Program-made: the position numbers and the translations under genes
Part shown: positions 8,911 through 19,343 of the stretch, piece by piece
How the letters are laid out: each line of letters opens with the position of its first letter
Position numbering within the stretch: the first letter of the stretch is position 1
Assembly: GCA_946902985.2 (NCBI GenBank)
Contig: OX336388.2
Coordinates: 296,152,526-296,216,525, forward strand
DNA from: Meconema thalassinum
Taxonomy: Eukaryota > Arthropoda > Insecta > Orthoptera > Tettigoniidae
DNA length: 64,000 nt
Direction: 5' to 3'
The notes under the pieces: model-generated
Database searches by the model: none
What the model was told of the DNA's origin: nothing
Seen by the model: only the letters and a program-made list of their open reading frames with translations

Positions 8911-10307
8911 TGTCACGAAGACCGTGCCCCGAAGACTGCACCTTCTGTGCCCGAAGGGAGGAGAACACCGGAATACAGTGCCGAAGGACTACCGTGGAAC
9001 TTCAAGGGAGCTGGAGCCGCGAATCTTTCACGCGGACACAAGCAGAACTGATAGCCGAATGGAAAAGGGCCTGTGTCCCCAGACCCGGGTGGAATATTGT
9101 GAGTGACTGCAGCCCAAAGTTTAAGTCCTACTGGGCACAGTGGGACTCGCTGATTGTAAGGGATGGCCTCATCTGCCGTACCTGGGAGAGCACCGACGTG
9201 AAGACATCTCGGGAACAAGTCGTCGTTCCAAAGGCTATGACGGAGGAAGTCCTGAAGGAAGTTCATGGAGGATCATCTGGTGGACACCTAGGGATAAAAA
9301 AGACCCTGGAGAAGCTGAGAGAGCGGTTCTACTGGATCGGATGCCGAACTGACGTAGAGAACCACTGCGCGAGGTGCCACGATTGCGCAGCCAGCAAGGG
9401 CCCAGGACGAAGACGACGGGGTCCACTGAAGACCTACAACGTGGGCGGGCCCCATGGAGAGAGTGGCCATCGATGTTGCTGGGCCATTCCCGTTAAGCGA
9501 GGCAGGGAACCGCTACATATTGGTCGTGCGCGACTACTTTAACAAATGGCCGGAGGCGAATGCGCTCCCTAACCAAGAAGCCGCGACGATTGCAGAGACC
9601 CTGGTGAAGGAATTCGTCAGCCGGTACGGAGTACCCCTGGAGCTGCACTCCGACCAAGGGAGGAATTCGAGTCGCAGGTGTTCCAGAACCTATGCCAGCT
9701 GCTGGGAATCCGGAAGACAAGGACAACGCCGCTACACCCTCAGTCCGACGGGATGGTAGAGCGATTCAATCGCACCATCGAGAACCATCTCCGAATAGTC
9801 GTCAGCGAGCACCAGAGGGATTGGGACAAACATCTTCCACTATTTCTCCTGGCCTACCGCGCCGCCGTGCATGAAGCCACCGGGTGCACACCAGCCCGGG
9901 CCATGTTTGGGAGGAAGCTCCGTCTACCCGTCGATCTTGCCTTCGACCGACCTGGGAATGATCCGGTCCCGGTAAGCCAGTATTGTCAAGAACTGGTCGA
10001 CCAACTGGAGGACGTGCACACGTTCGCGAGGAGGAAGCTGCGGATCGAGACCAACCGAATGAAGACCCGATACGACCAACAGACGGATGCCGGCGGATTC
10101 CACGAGGATGACCTGGTCTGGCTCTTCAACCCATTACGGAAGAAAGGCCTGTCACCCAAACTGCAGAAGTCCTGGGAGGGCCCGTACCAAGTCGTGAAAC
10201 GGATCAACGATGTCGTCTACAGGATCCAGCGGAGCCCGAGGGCGAAGATGAAGATCGTGCATCGAGATCGCCTGGCAGCCTACGGAGGGACACAGACGGA
10301 CCAATGA
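8911..10307 (+). pseudogene. pol: pol: integrase region, two frame breaks
   Basis: Integrase inserts the DNA copy into chromosomes. The N-terminal HHCC zinc site has His codons at 9264 and 9285 and Cys codons at 9366 and 9375. The catalytic D,D,E are at 9472 (AIDVAGPF), 9652 (HSDQG) and 9759 (MVERFNR). The C-terminal GPY module (WEGPYQVV) begins near 10173 and the frame ends at TGA 10305-10307. There is no chromodomain. The frame changes near 9450, where an additional G in a G/C run is plausible, and near 9665, where one base appears to be missing. Confidence 0.9.
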
Positions 10308-10330
10308 TTGATCGGGACGATCAGCCTTTT

Positions 10331-10339
10331 AGGGGGTGG
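10331..10339 (+). other. Polypurine tract
   Basis: AGGGGGTGG immediately before the 3' LTR, the expected primer site for plus-strand DNA synthesis. Confidence 0.75.
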
Positions 10340-11129
10340 TGTTACGGCTGTGAGTTTGTGTCATCGCTCGCCGCATGAGTCACAACTGCCCCAGGGCTGG
10401 GCTGTGCCCTGCCTCAGAGTATTGCGTACGCCTTATGCAACAGGACTACTAGGACAAAGGGATGGTCCAGAATATTCGTGACTCAAACAGTGAAGGAAAC
10501 CTCGAGAAGCCGTGAACCCTGGATGGGTCTAGAAGCATTTATTGAGTCACCGGCCTGCTATATAAGAGCGACCTGTCAAGCAGTGTTGTGTTTTACGAGC
10601 CAGTGCGAGCGTTTATCCTGAGCGACAGAAGTGTGGTGACTTGCGAAACCCCTAGTGAAGCCGTTTCTCTTGACAGCGAGGAAGTGAGAAGCATACAGGG
10701 GACTGCCTGTGTTTTGAGCGAGTGTGATTTCACTGAGCGTCAGAGATATTGTGGTGAAGTGCCGCGCGAGTTACGAAACCCAGTGACATTGTTTCCCAGC
10801 TCGTGAACAGCGAAGCAGCGTGTAGCAGGTTTTCGTAAGTAACTGTAATTTGTTTACATAGGGGAGAGTTGCATGTAGTTCTGTCAAGGCCACCAGACTC
10901 ATTAGCGAGAAGATTAACTGTTGACAAGTGAAAGAGGGCAAGAGCTCTCCATAAGCAAGAGACTTGAGGAAACTGGAGTAAGGTTCCAATTGCTTGTATT
11001 TGCTGATGAGTAGTGTATCTTTCTGGCCGCAATAAAATTAATTATTTCTTTAAAGGAACATCCTGTGTTATGCTTTCTACCCACCGTAATCCAGTTAACA
11101 AAAGTGCCACTAGGGAGTGGCACGTAACA
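10340..11129 (+). repeat. 3' LTR (790 bp, uninterrupted)
   Basis: TGTTACGG ... CGTAACA with the TATA box at 10559-10566 and AATAAA at 11031-11036. It preserves the uninterrupted TTAA (11051-11054) used by the piggyBac element in the 5' LTR. Confidence 0.95.
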
Positions 11130-12197
11130 CTATTTTACGTTAGTACATGTAGGTTTGGAATTTTAAATTTATATTTTAATATTTTTTATCGCAGTTGAAA
11201 CACAAAAAGTGCCCGTTTTTAAGCGTGTTTCAACCATGCGTCACATTTAAGAATTATTATCTCACAAACCCGTCATCAGATCGAATCCACATTTCAACAC
11301 AATATACATTGGAATGTTGTATACAAGTAGTTTATTAATTTCAAAATTTTGTGTGTTCAAGAACGAAAGTTGTTATCATTTTTGTAAGGTAACTTTTTCT
11401 CAGCTCGGGGTCGTTGGAAAATGTAGTTCTTGGTTGCGTTGTAATCCTTATACATCAAAACGTTATGCTGTATGACTGTGAAATACGTAAATTAATTCAC
11501 TTATTTTATATCGGTTTGTATTTGTACGGGGAATTAAGACATGGTTCACCAGTTAGCCGCTCCGGGAAATGCTGTACAGCGTTGCTGATATGGAGCCCAT
11601 CACTTCCGACCGAGGCTAGCCATGACGCGTGTTGGAGCCCATCTTGGCAACGCTGTACATCTTTCACGGGAGCGGCTAACTGGTGAACCATGACATAATT
11701 CCCCGTACAAATACATACCGATATAAAATAAGTGAATTAATTTACGTATTTCACAATATTACAGCGTACCTTTTGATTTATAAGGATTACAACGCGACCG
11801 AGAACTACATTTTCAAACCACCCCGAGCCGAGAGGAAGTTACCTTACAAAAATGATAACAACTTTGTTTCTTGGACACACAGAATTTTAAAATTAATAAA
11901 CCAGTTATACAACATTCCAATGTATATTGTGTTAAAATTTGGATTCGATCTGATGACGGGTTTGTGAGATAATTATTCTTAAATGTGACGCATGGTTGAA
12001 ACACGCTTAAAAAACGGGCACTTTTTATGTTCCAACTGCGATAAAAATATTAAAATATAAATTTAAAATTCCAAATCTACATGGACTAACGTAAAATAGA
12101 ACGACGAAAATGATGATGATATTGGATTTTATGTAGGTCTATTGGTTACTTCACAAACAACCTTCAAGCTCGAGTACACATAATATTTTGTCGACAG
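11130..12197. repeat. Bulk of the J hairpin arms
   Basis: The J sequence right of the gypsy element. Left-arm text from 11130 (CTATTTTACGTTAG) is met in reverse complement to about 12105. Arms appear about 95% alike by eye. The innermost paired blocks are 'gttagccgctcc' (about 11562) and its complement near 11667. Confidence 0.8.
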
Positions 12198-12240
12198 TAG
12201 ATGTTAGGCCCCTTAAAACAACAATTATCATCATCATCAT

Positions 12241-12921
12241 CACCAACCCCAACAGGTAGAATTAGTTCAAAATTCACTTAATACCAATTTATGGTGAGAA
12301 AAAAAAAGTGTTGGTGCACATATGTGTACCCTAGGGCTGTAGAGGTTAATGAACCTTATTCTATATATGACTGAGTTGAGAGTTATAACTGTTTACTGAT
12401 ATTCTACTACAATTTAGAGTTGAATCTGCTATCGAACTAATACGGAGTTTTAAAACGCTCCTTCTTTCATTACGCACAGGCAATTAATGTGGACACGTAG
12501 GGAATTTTTCCCTATACTTGTTAACTGTATCAGAACTCTCAAATTGTTTTGTACACTTTGCAAAATACAGTATATTTCATAAAATGAATACTAAACTGTT
12601 TCGTATGAAACAAGATTTGCATGTTTAAAATAAAATATGACTGCGTCAGATGCTCTTCTCAAAATGGCATTGTATTTCCGGAATAGCGAGTAGTGTTTTA
12701 CAAAAGGGGCCCGAGAAAGAAATGGCATAGGGGCCCTTGAACCTTCTCGGTGGCCCTGTTCACAATAGGAATATATAACCAGAATAATATGCATTAAATA
12801 GCCTATGTATTTGAAATGTCCTACATTTTAGAACATTATGTCCTACAATCCGGAAAATGCATCTGGTGACCCTGATTTTGTGGGCAATAGCTAACATGTA
12901 CATTTACATAAATAAGGAAAC
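12241..12921. other. AT-rich stretch, no feature recognised
   Basis: Between the B1 tail and the B2 target duplication I see no coding frame, inverted ends or match to the lettered families. Confidence 0.4.
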
Positions 12922-12933
12922 TATTTATATTCG

Positions 12934-13662
12934 GCCCCAGGGGCTCACATCTAGTGGGACGTGGGTTGGCGACCACGGGGCCCCAGCTGAGTCCGGCATA
13001 GCTTCCACTTACTTGTGCCGGGCTCCTCTCCGTCTTCTTTCCTGTCGACCTCACTTGGTTAGCTCTTGTTCTCTTCCGACCCCGACGGTATTAAGGTATC
13101 CGAGGCCTAGGGAGTCTCTTCCTTTCGCGCCTTAATTGGCCCTTGTCTCATCTTTTCTGATACCCTCATTCTGCGAGGGGTCAGCCTTCTTTATCTTTTC
13201 CTGATATCTCCTGCCTTCTGCTCAAGGCCCTCAAGGAGGCAGGGTGTGTGTAGCCCCACCACTTCTGGTGCACCCTAGATATTGCTACACCCTCAGGTGC
13301 TCACGGCTGGTCAGTTCGGAAGTTGGCGACCGAACCCGAGAGATTCCTGAGCTGGTCGGGTTTTCCTCCTTTTATCCATTCCCTGTGGGTCTCCTCTTTC
13401 ACTTTTCGATCTGCCTTTTATGGCTCTCCTTCCTTCCAAGTCCCTCAATCCGCATTCTTCGAGGTTTGAGGGCCTTTCTTTTCCTCCTGTCCTTTATTTG
13501 CCTTATTCTCCTTTTGTTTTCCATTTCTTCTTCTAGTATATAAGTTAGTACTGTAGTTAGTTATAGTTTACATTTAAAAATCATCTTCACGATCACCCAA
13601 ACCATTAGGGGCCAATAACCTAGATGTTAGGCGCCTTAAAACAACAATTATCATCATCATCA
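12934..13662 (+). mobile_element. Family B retroelement B2, complete copy
   Basis: 729 bp starting GCCCCAGGGGCTCAC and ending in 'acaacaattatcatcatcat'. A perfect 12-bp duplication TATTTATATTCG flanks it (12922-12933 and 13663-13674). A target duplication plus a 3' trinucleotide tail indicates LINE-type retrotransposition. There is no convincing protein and no obvious tRNA head, so it is probably a non-autonomous retroelement. A near equal-length copy is B5 (47574-48305, 732 bp). Confidence 0.88.
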
Positions 13663-14063
13663 TATTTATATTCGTTCTCTCTACCTGGCAAATACACACA
13701 AACCATCTAACTTATTCAGCACATATATTTTCTCATGCACGTCTGTTTTATCAAGACTTTTTTATGCTTTATTAACAAATATTTTGTAACAGATTTGGTT
13801 TTTGAAATTTACTCTGTGAGCTTTTGGAACAAAAATATTTATAGTATCCTCTATTAAGACAAAGAATTTATTAAGTTGTTTGTTACTGCACAGTTACCAC
13901 GGTGAGGAAGGTCACTTAAGGTAATAAATAGTTTATTATAATTAGGGCCCAGATGTTGATGCCGTAAAAAAAGTTTAAAAATGCATTTAAAACTTTCAAA
14001 AATGACTGTAATAAATGACCTAAAAATTCGAAAAATGCACTATAAAATGGAGAAAATGATCCT

Positions 14064-15205
14064 CATCATCATCATCATCTTGCACAATTTCCAGCCACTG
14101 GCCGGGTCTGTTTGGAACACAAGCCTCTCCAACGTCTTCTGTCTTCCCACCATCTCTCAGCCTCCACCCTTGTCCAGTCTTCTCCTCTCTTCTTCACGCT
14201 TTCTTCCACTCCCTTCAGCCACCTGTCTCTCGGTCTCTTTCCTTCCCACTTTGTCTCGTGTACTCTCCTGGGTATCCTCTTCTCCTCCATTCGTTTTAGA
14301 TGTCCATACCATCTAAGTCTAGATTTCTCTATACCATCCTGTAATGGTTCCTCCTTCATTAATTCTCTGGTCCTCTCATTTCTTATTCTGTCCATCTTTG
14401 TAGCTCCAATACTGCTTCTCAGGAACCTCATCTCACTGGTCTGTATTTTGCTCTTCTCCCTTCCTTTCATAACCCAGGTCTCCGAGGCATACGTCAGGAT
14501 AGGGACATAGTACGTCCGATATATGATCTTTTTGCTGTTCTGAGGGACATCCTTGCTTCATAACATGCTTCTCACGCTCCTTCGGAATGCTTCTGCCTGC
14601 CTCCCCCGCTCATTTATTTCTCTATCGTTTCTTCCATTATCTTGTATCAGGCTTCCCAAATATTTGAAACTCTCCACTTTCCTCAGCTGTTCCCCACCAA
14701 TTGTTATTCCCGTTGTGGTTCTTTCCTTCTTCCTTGTTGTGATCACCATCTCACTCTTATTTATGCTAAATTTCATCCCATATCCTTGTATTATTCCTTC
14801 CCACACGTCCAACTGTTCCTGTACCTCCTCCTCCTTGTTTCCCCAAATCATCAAATCATCTGCAAACACCATTGCTTTCATCTTTCCTTCCCCAATTATT
14901 TGTGCCACTCGGGTCATTATGTCATCCATCACCACAATGAAAAGTAACGGTGACAGAGCACTTCCTTGTTTCAGGCCGTTTCTCTGTTCCAACCAGTCCG
15001 ATCTCTCTCCTCCCACTTTCACACAGCTCACACTTCTCTTGTACATCTTCTTTATCCTCTCTATAGTCCATTTCTCTACTCCTCTATCCTCCAGGGACTT
15101 CCATACTTTGTTTCTGCATACACTGTCATATGCTTTCTCAATGTCCAGGAAGGCCATCAGTAGATCTGTTCCATACTCACAGTGCTGTTCTTGTAACTGC
15201 CTTAC
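14064..15205 (-). mobile_element. 5'-truncated LINE in the hAT element
   Basis: A perfect 13-bp duplication AGAAAATGATCCT (14051-14063 and 15206-15218) brackets it. In the sense (minus) direction it ends in a (GAT)n tail at 14064-14079 and starts abruptly inside the reverse transcriptase. Both are signs of target-primed insertion with incomplete cDNA. Confidence 0.92.
14075..15205 (-). pseudogene. LINE reverse transcriptase, C-terminal two thirds
   Basis: Non-LTR reverse transcriptase would make cDNA at the nicked target. Reading from 15205, motifs are FLDIEKAYDSV, GLKQGSALSPLLF and the catalytic VFADDLMIW (FADD), then the thumb (FKYLGSLIQDNG) and the C-terminal SETWVMK, RLRWYGHLKRM and DRWLKGVE segments found in RTE-like and related LINEs. 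One frame of about 376 codons is open except for a single TGA at 14558-14560. The N-terminus and endonuclease are lost by 5' truncation. With one nonsense codon and a perfect target duplication this is a young insertion. Confidence 0.9.
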
Positions 15206-15373
15206 AGAAAATGATCCTATAATGATAAAATCACCAATATTTCAAAAATTCGAAAAATGCACTATAAAATTGACAAAATTATCTTATAATAATAAACTCA
15301 CCAATATTTAAAAAATGACATCTGAAGCTCAAACTAAAAATAGATTTCTAGCACTTAACAATAGATGTTCACA

Positions 15374-15694
15374 TTAGTCTGAGTTGCACTGCACTACGAA
15401 TGGCATTCTGATGTCAAATGTAACTGATCTGCGGTTATCAGCCAACAAGTTTCTATATCTCGAAAAGCTGCGTTCAACATCAACTGATGTGATCGGAGCG
15501 TACTTGAAGTGAGGAATGTCGTTCGCTGCTAAATCCTACTCAATGCCATCCGTGCAGTAGTTTACACCAGAAAGAATGTCTGAGATTTTGCAGAATGTTT
15601 TATACCCGGTGTTTTTGTCCAGCACTTGTTTCAGTTTTGATGCAATACCCGCAGCAAATTCGCCACTGTTGTTGCTAAGACTAGTTTCCACCCG
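15374..15694 (-). pseudogene. hAT transposase C-terminal dimerisation domain
   Basis: Minus-strand reading gives the hallmark hAT family motif VDVERSFSRYRNLL followed by VVQCNSD and TAA at 15374. In hAT transposases this C-terminal segment forms the dimer interface and sits next to the last catalytic residue. A TAG interrupts the frame about 18 codons upstream of the motif and the rest of the transposase is deleted. It is non-functional but fixes the superfamily of the element around it. Confidence 0.85.
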
Positions 15695-16116
15695 GAAATG
15701 GAATCAAGATTTCAGTATTTTAAATTATCTTGTATACAGCTACTAACTTCTTCCCTCATATAAAGCTGTGACATGATTAAATTGAAAAAAAAAAACTCAA
15801 AAGGTCGATTTCTCTAAAATAAGACCAAAAAAATCCACCAAACTTAAAAAATGCTCTTAAAATGGAAAAATAGCAAAACAATGCAAAAAGATGCAAAATA
15901 AAACTGACATATTTGAAGACGGGATGGCCCGTCCGTAGTTTCTATGTACTTCAGCATTGTTTTAGACAGCTCAGTAAAAAGATGACAATGTCATCAACAT
16001 CCGGGCCCTAATTATAACCCATCTCTTGTCAAATCATGTGTGTAAAGAAAATTACAAACAGTAAGACATTTAGCCTGTTACTGATATGTGTTGTAATCCT
16101 GCCCTCATGTGACGTT

Positions 16117-16400
16117 TCAATAAGGAACATGGCCACCACGGGCGTCCAGCATAGCACAGATCAAGTTGTGCAGGTCCTCTTGAGGCAGGCAATCCCACTC
16201 TTCGATGGCGGCCTCAAAGATCTCTTGGCGGGTTATTGCTGAGCAATAGCACGCTTCTGCACATCCCAGAAATGTTCGATACAGTTCGTGCCCGGTGATA
16301 TCGCAGGCCATGCAATTCCAGCAATGGCGGACTCCTGGAGGAAGTTTTGTATGACCGCCGCTCGATGTGGTAAATATATGCAGGACTTTTTTGATGTTAT
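16117..16400 (-). pseudogene. Tc1-family transposase C-terminal remnant
   Basis: The minus strand reads HRAAVIQNFLQESAIAGIAW, then SPGTNCIEHFWDV (a degraded form of the PDLNPIEHxWD catalytic motif). In a neighbouring frame follow EEWDCLPQEDLHNLICAM and ARGGHVPY. This order is the C-terminal end of Tc1-like transposases. At least one frame change (about 16270) separates the blocks and no inverted repeats are seen nearby. Confidence 0.7.
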
Positions 16401-17470
16401 ATTAATAATAATAATAACATTGGGAAATTTTCAGTTACGGTATTTTACCCCCCAGCACCGATTAGCGATAATAGAAACATTCAACAAGTAACTTAGGCAT
16501 CGTTAATAAGTTCCACTATTCTTATTAAGTTAAATTAGTAATCTAATGAATCTTCAAATTCCTTAACTTTAGCAAGTTGAAAACACTGGCTGGGCGAGGA
16601 TTGGCCAATATTGTTGTTGTTTCTTGGTTTAGGGACGAGCGACATTTCAGCCTCCGTATGTGTTATTGTGGTGTCTCCAATTCCGTATGTAATTGAAGAT
16701 AGGACGGGGAACGACGCATCATCCTGGCAATTCTCTGGAGTAGAAGGGGGAAAGCACAGAATCTCGTTGTGCCTTACGAGACCCAGTTCCAATCCTCGTG
16801 GCAGTTCCCGGATTTGTGGGCAGACGGCGACCGGGTGGTTGCCTTCCTTTGATGTGGCTCCTGGAATCATGGGAAGATTGGCACTCCCTCTTATAAAAGA
16901 AAGAGCTGTTCGACAATGAATATGCATGGGCAGTGCAGTCCTTTGATCACCGCAGCAAGAAGGAAGGGTCACGTGATATCCCACCTGTTCTTTTCTCTTC
17001 TCACTTCCATGCGAGGGCACCTAGGCCCCAACAGACTCATTCCAAACACACTGAAGTACACGGGACTAATAACCATCAAGCCCCAATTACCTAAAATAAA
17101 TTAACAACAACCCATTTTATCAGGGAGAGCGATTTCTTAGTCTGAGAATAATTTGCACTGAATTCGAGGAACAGACAATACAATAGCACCAGGCGACAGT
17201 GACTAATATTTTAAACTAATGTTTAGTTCACCAGGCGACAGTGCCCGATAGTTTGAACTAATGTTTGGTTCAGCTACGTAGATAGCCAGATACAAGGGAC
17301 TCGTATATGCCATAGGAAGGTAGTGCAAAGCAAGAATTGGCCTTTGTTAACCAGAGTCCGCTAGTATGTTAAATGGTAAACAAATTTCTGCGGGAGTACA
17401 AACTGCTCGACCCAAATCAGCACGGGTTTCTTCCGAGTCGTCCTTGCACTATGTTATTGACAAAAGTTAT
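16401..17470. other. No recognised element
   Basis: About 1 kb without a match to the lettered families. The minus strand has a 130-codon frame from ATG 16925 to 16535 that I do not recognise and do not call a gene. A short direct repeat ('accaggcgacagtg', about 17188 and 17230) is present. Confidence 0.4.
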
Positions 17471-17479
17471 TGATGAGTT

Positions 17480-19185
17480 TCAGTTCTAGTTGAATCAGCC
17501 AGAAGTGACACAAGTGGACTGTATCGCAGTGGATTGGGTTGTTAAGGTCTTCGATTAAGTGTCTCATGAAAGACTTTTGTTAAAGCTACAGCAGCTAAAC
17601 ATACGGGGTACTTACTGGCATGGGTGAGGTCATTCCTAGAGGGTCGAACGTAGTGTGTGGTGTACGGAGGAGCTCGATCACAGGCTGTTCAAGTTACTTC
17701 TGGAGTGTTTCAGGGTTCTGTGATCGGAACTCTCCTCTTAGCTATATATGTGTTCGATCTTCCGGGCTGTGACACCGGGCTATACAGGTGGATTAAAAGT
17801 GAAGACGATTCCCTCTCTCTTAAATCAGACCTGCACAACTTATCGGTGTGGTGATCTGTGAATATAAAATTATGAACAGTGTCATCCCACAGTACATAAA
17901 CTTAAAGTTACTAGCATTACCCGTCGCGGCTTCGCCCGCGAATATTCTAGTTGTAAAGAGTACAGTTAGCAAAATCTCAATCATGAATGCTATGACTGAT
18001 TTATCCTTGGTATGAATAATCAGACTTTATCAATTCAGCTACTGGTGCAGTGGTTAGGGGTTTGTCATTCCTTCATAGGTACATCAGAGCGAAGTTAGTT
18101 TTCTGGGAATATCACAGACAACTGTTAATTTAAGGGCCTTTAAATGTGGTTTTCGGAGACCCTTTATAGTCTGGTGAAAAAGACCTTTTGTACCACACTC
18201 ACACGTGAAGATTGCGTTAAAAAATTCTAGAGTGCCCCTTGACCCCCCCCCCCCCTAAGCGCATTATACTGTATATATTGATGAATTTTTCAGCTTAATT
18301 TGGTTCAGTGATAACCTTATAACCGTCTGGAAACTTTCACAGTAATGTAATAATTGGAATTGCATTGCGTCTTACAGAAATAGATGGACCTGTGAGATTC
18401 TGTTACCATGGTTACCGTGTTGCATTCTTTCATTATTTCATTGTCAATATCCATGTTTTAAGGTATTTATTTAATTGTGAGGCATTTAAAGAGTACGTGA
18501 GTGTGTTTCGCTTACGCATTGGGTTATGCTGAACCTGTAGGTACCCCATATGTGTAGGTTGGTGTTAATGGGACCTTATTTTAAGTACAAAACTGGAATG
18601 GGACCTTAGCAGAATAATATAGGGAGGGATTAGGTGTAACAATCTCCGACACCCTGAATTGAAACATTCAAAGTGAAGAAGCAAGATGTAAGACCTCTAA
18701 AGTTTGGGGTTACGTGTATAGGAACATGAGAGGTTGTAAACCTAGAGCTTTAAGGACGGCCTACCTATGCATGGTCCGTGCGATATTAACAAACGGCTTA
18801 CCTGCTTGGCATCCCACTACAGCGGATAATATGAGCAAGCGCCGCTCAGAGAGGCTAATAGTTCGTCATTCCCCTTCCCCTTTGTCAAAATTCCCATCTA
18901 TAGAGGCAATAGCGAAACAAACTGATTTGATTTTTCTCAAAAAAGAAATCCCTCACAGGTTCCATTAATATTGACCCTTCGCCGACTGTCATTGGCATAT
19001 CGCTCAGTTCGGAGAGGACGAGGCGTAACTCTCGTTCCGCCCTTCGCGCGTAGCCCTGACAGGTTTCTACGGCCGCTCTGCGCGGTTATGGAACACGCTG
19101 CCAGGGGATGCCAAGATCTTGCCCCTTCAGGAATGCAGGCCGTAGATGAAAAATTGTATAAATTGTATAAATAAACTTCTGTACG
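17480..19185 (+). pseudogene. LINE (jockey-like) remnant, two blocks
   Basis: About 17500-17855 shows a degraded reverse transcriptase in mixed frames (VSHERLLLKLQQLNI, then VTSGVFQGSVIGTLLLAIYV, then a degenerate catalytic segment LYRWIKSEDDSL). About 18690-19170 carries the C-terminal part (PRALRTAYLCMVRAILTNGL, then FARSPDRFLRPL). Between them lies unrelated sequence starting near 17915 with 'cattacccgtcgcggcttcg', a motif of the same style as 59848. Stops and frame changes are frequent, so this is an old copy. Confidence 0.65.
17915..18600. repeat. Unclassified insertion in the LINE remnant
   Basis: Begins 'actagcattacccgtcgcgg', similar in style to 'actagctgaagtgcccgtgc' at 59848, and separates the two LINE blocks. 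It contains a C run at 18242-18255. Its limits are approximate. Confidence 0.35.
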
Positions 19186-19343
19186 AGCGATTGCTTGTCT
19201 CGCTGAGTGAATGAATGGAGTGACTGAGGTGATGGAAGTGCGTGCGTGAGAGAGTGAGTGAACTATGCTGATATTTTAAATATGTAAATAATGTAAATAT
19301 CTTTGTAAAACATGTAAACATTGCAAAACCAAATGTAGATGTA

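Larger units (their letters stand above)
3420..11129 (+). mobile_element. Ty3/gypsy LTR retrotransposon, complete but disabled
   Basis: Two LTRs (TGTTACGG ... CGTAACA), the CTAT duplication, gag, then protease, reverse transcriptase, RNase H and integrase in the Ty3/gypsy order, with a polypurine tract (AGGGGGTGG, 10331-10339) touching the 3' LTR. The primer-binding region starts just after 5218 with 'actgtgtcagaagccgg'; I could not assign its tRNA. There is no env frame after integrase. The LTRs differ by about 12 substitutions and one 3-bp indel in about 790 bp (about 1.5%), so insertion is fairly recent. Pol carries a nonsense codon and four frame breaks and gag lost its first start, so this copy cannot move by itself. 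Confidence 0.95.
3317..12197. mobile_element. Palindromic element J, split by a Ty3/gypsy element
   Basis: The left arm (3317-3419, continuing at 11134-about 11600) is the reverse complement of the right arm (about 11640-12197). Both outer ends read CTGTCGAC. Without the gypsy insertion J is about 1.17 kb: two arms of roughly 560 bp around a spacer of about 40-50 bp. TA lies beyond the right end (12198-12199) and CA beyond the left (3315-3316), which suggests a TA target duplication with one mutated copy. Long inverted ends plus TA fit a Tc1/mariner-type foldback element. No coding frame is convincing. Confidence 0.8.
2912..12240 (+). mobile_element. Family B retroelement B1, 5'-truncated, split by nested elements
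   Basis: The left part (2912-3316) matches the second half of the complete copy B2 (12934-13662). The matching right end, 'agatgttaggccccttaaaa' plus a (TCA)n tail, lies at 12199-12240. Everything between is palindromic element J and its own nested insertions. Truncation at the 5' side with a kept 3' microsatellite tail fits target-primed reverse transcription. Confidence 0.8.
13943..16010 (-). mobile_element. hAT DNA transposon, deleted, carrying a LINE insertion
   Basis: Ends TAGGGCCCAGATGTTGATG and the reverse complement of TAGGGCCCGGATGTTGATG, flanked by 8-bp duplications ATTATAAT (13935-13942) and ATTATAAC (16011-16018). Eight base pairs and TAGGG-type ends are hAT characters, confirmed by the transposase C-terminus on the minus strand at 15374-15694. 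Without the LINE (14064-15205 plus one duplication) the element is about 0.9 kb. Confidence 0.88.

Noticed and set aside
14112..15311. Long plus-strand frames opposite the LINE
   Set aside because: Antisense shadow of the reverse transcriptase on the minus strand.
16535..17020. 161-codon minus-strand frame
   Set aside because: It opens with GTG; from the first ATG it is 130 codons, with no recognisable motif and no support from context.
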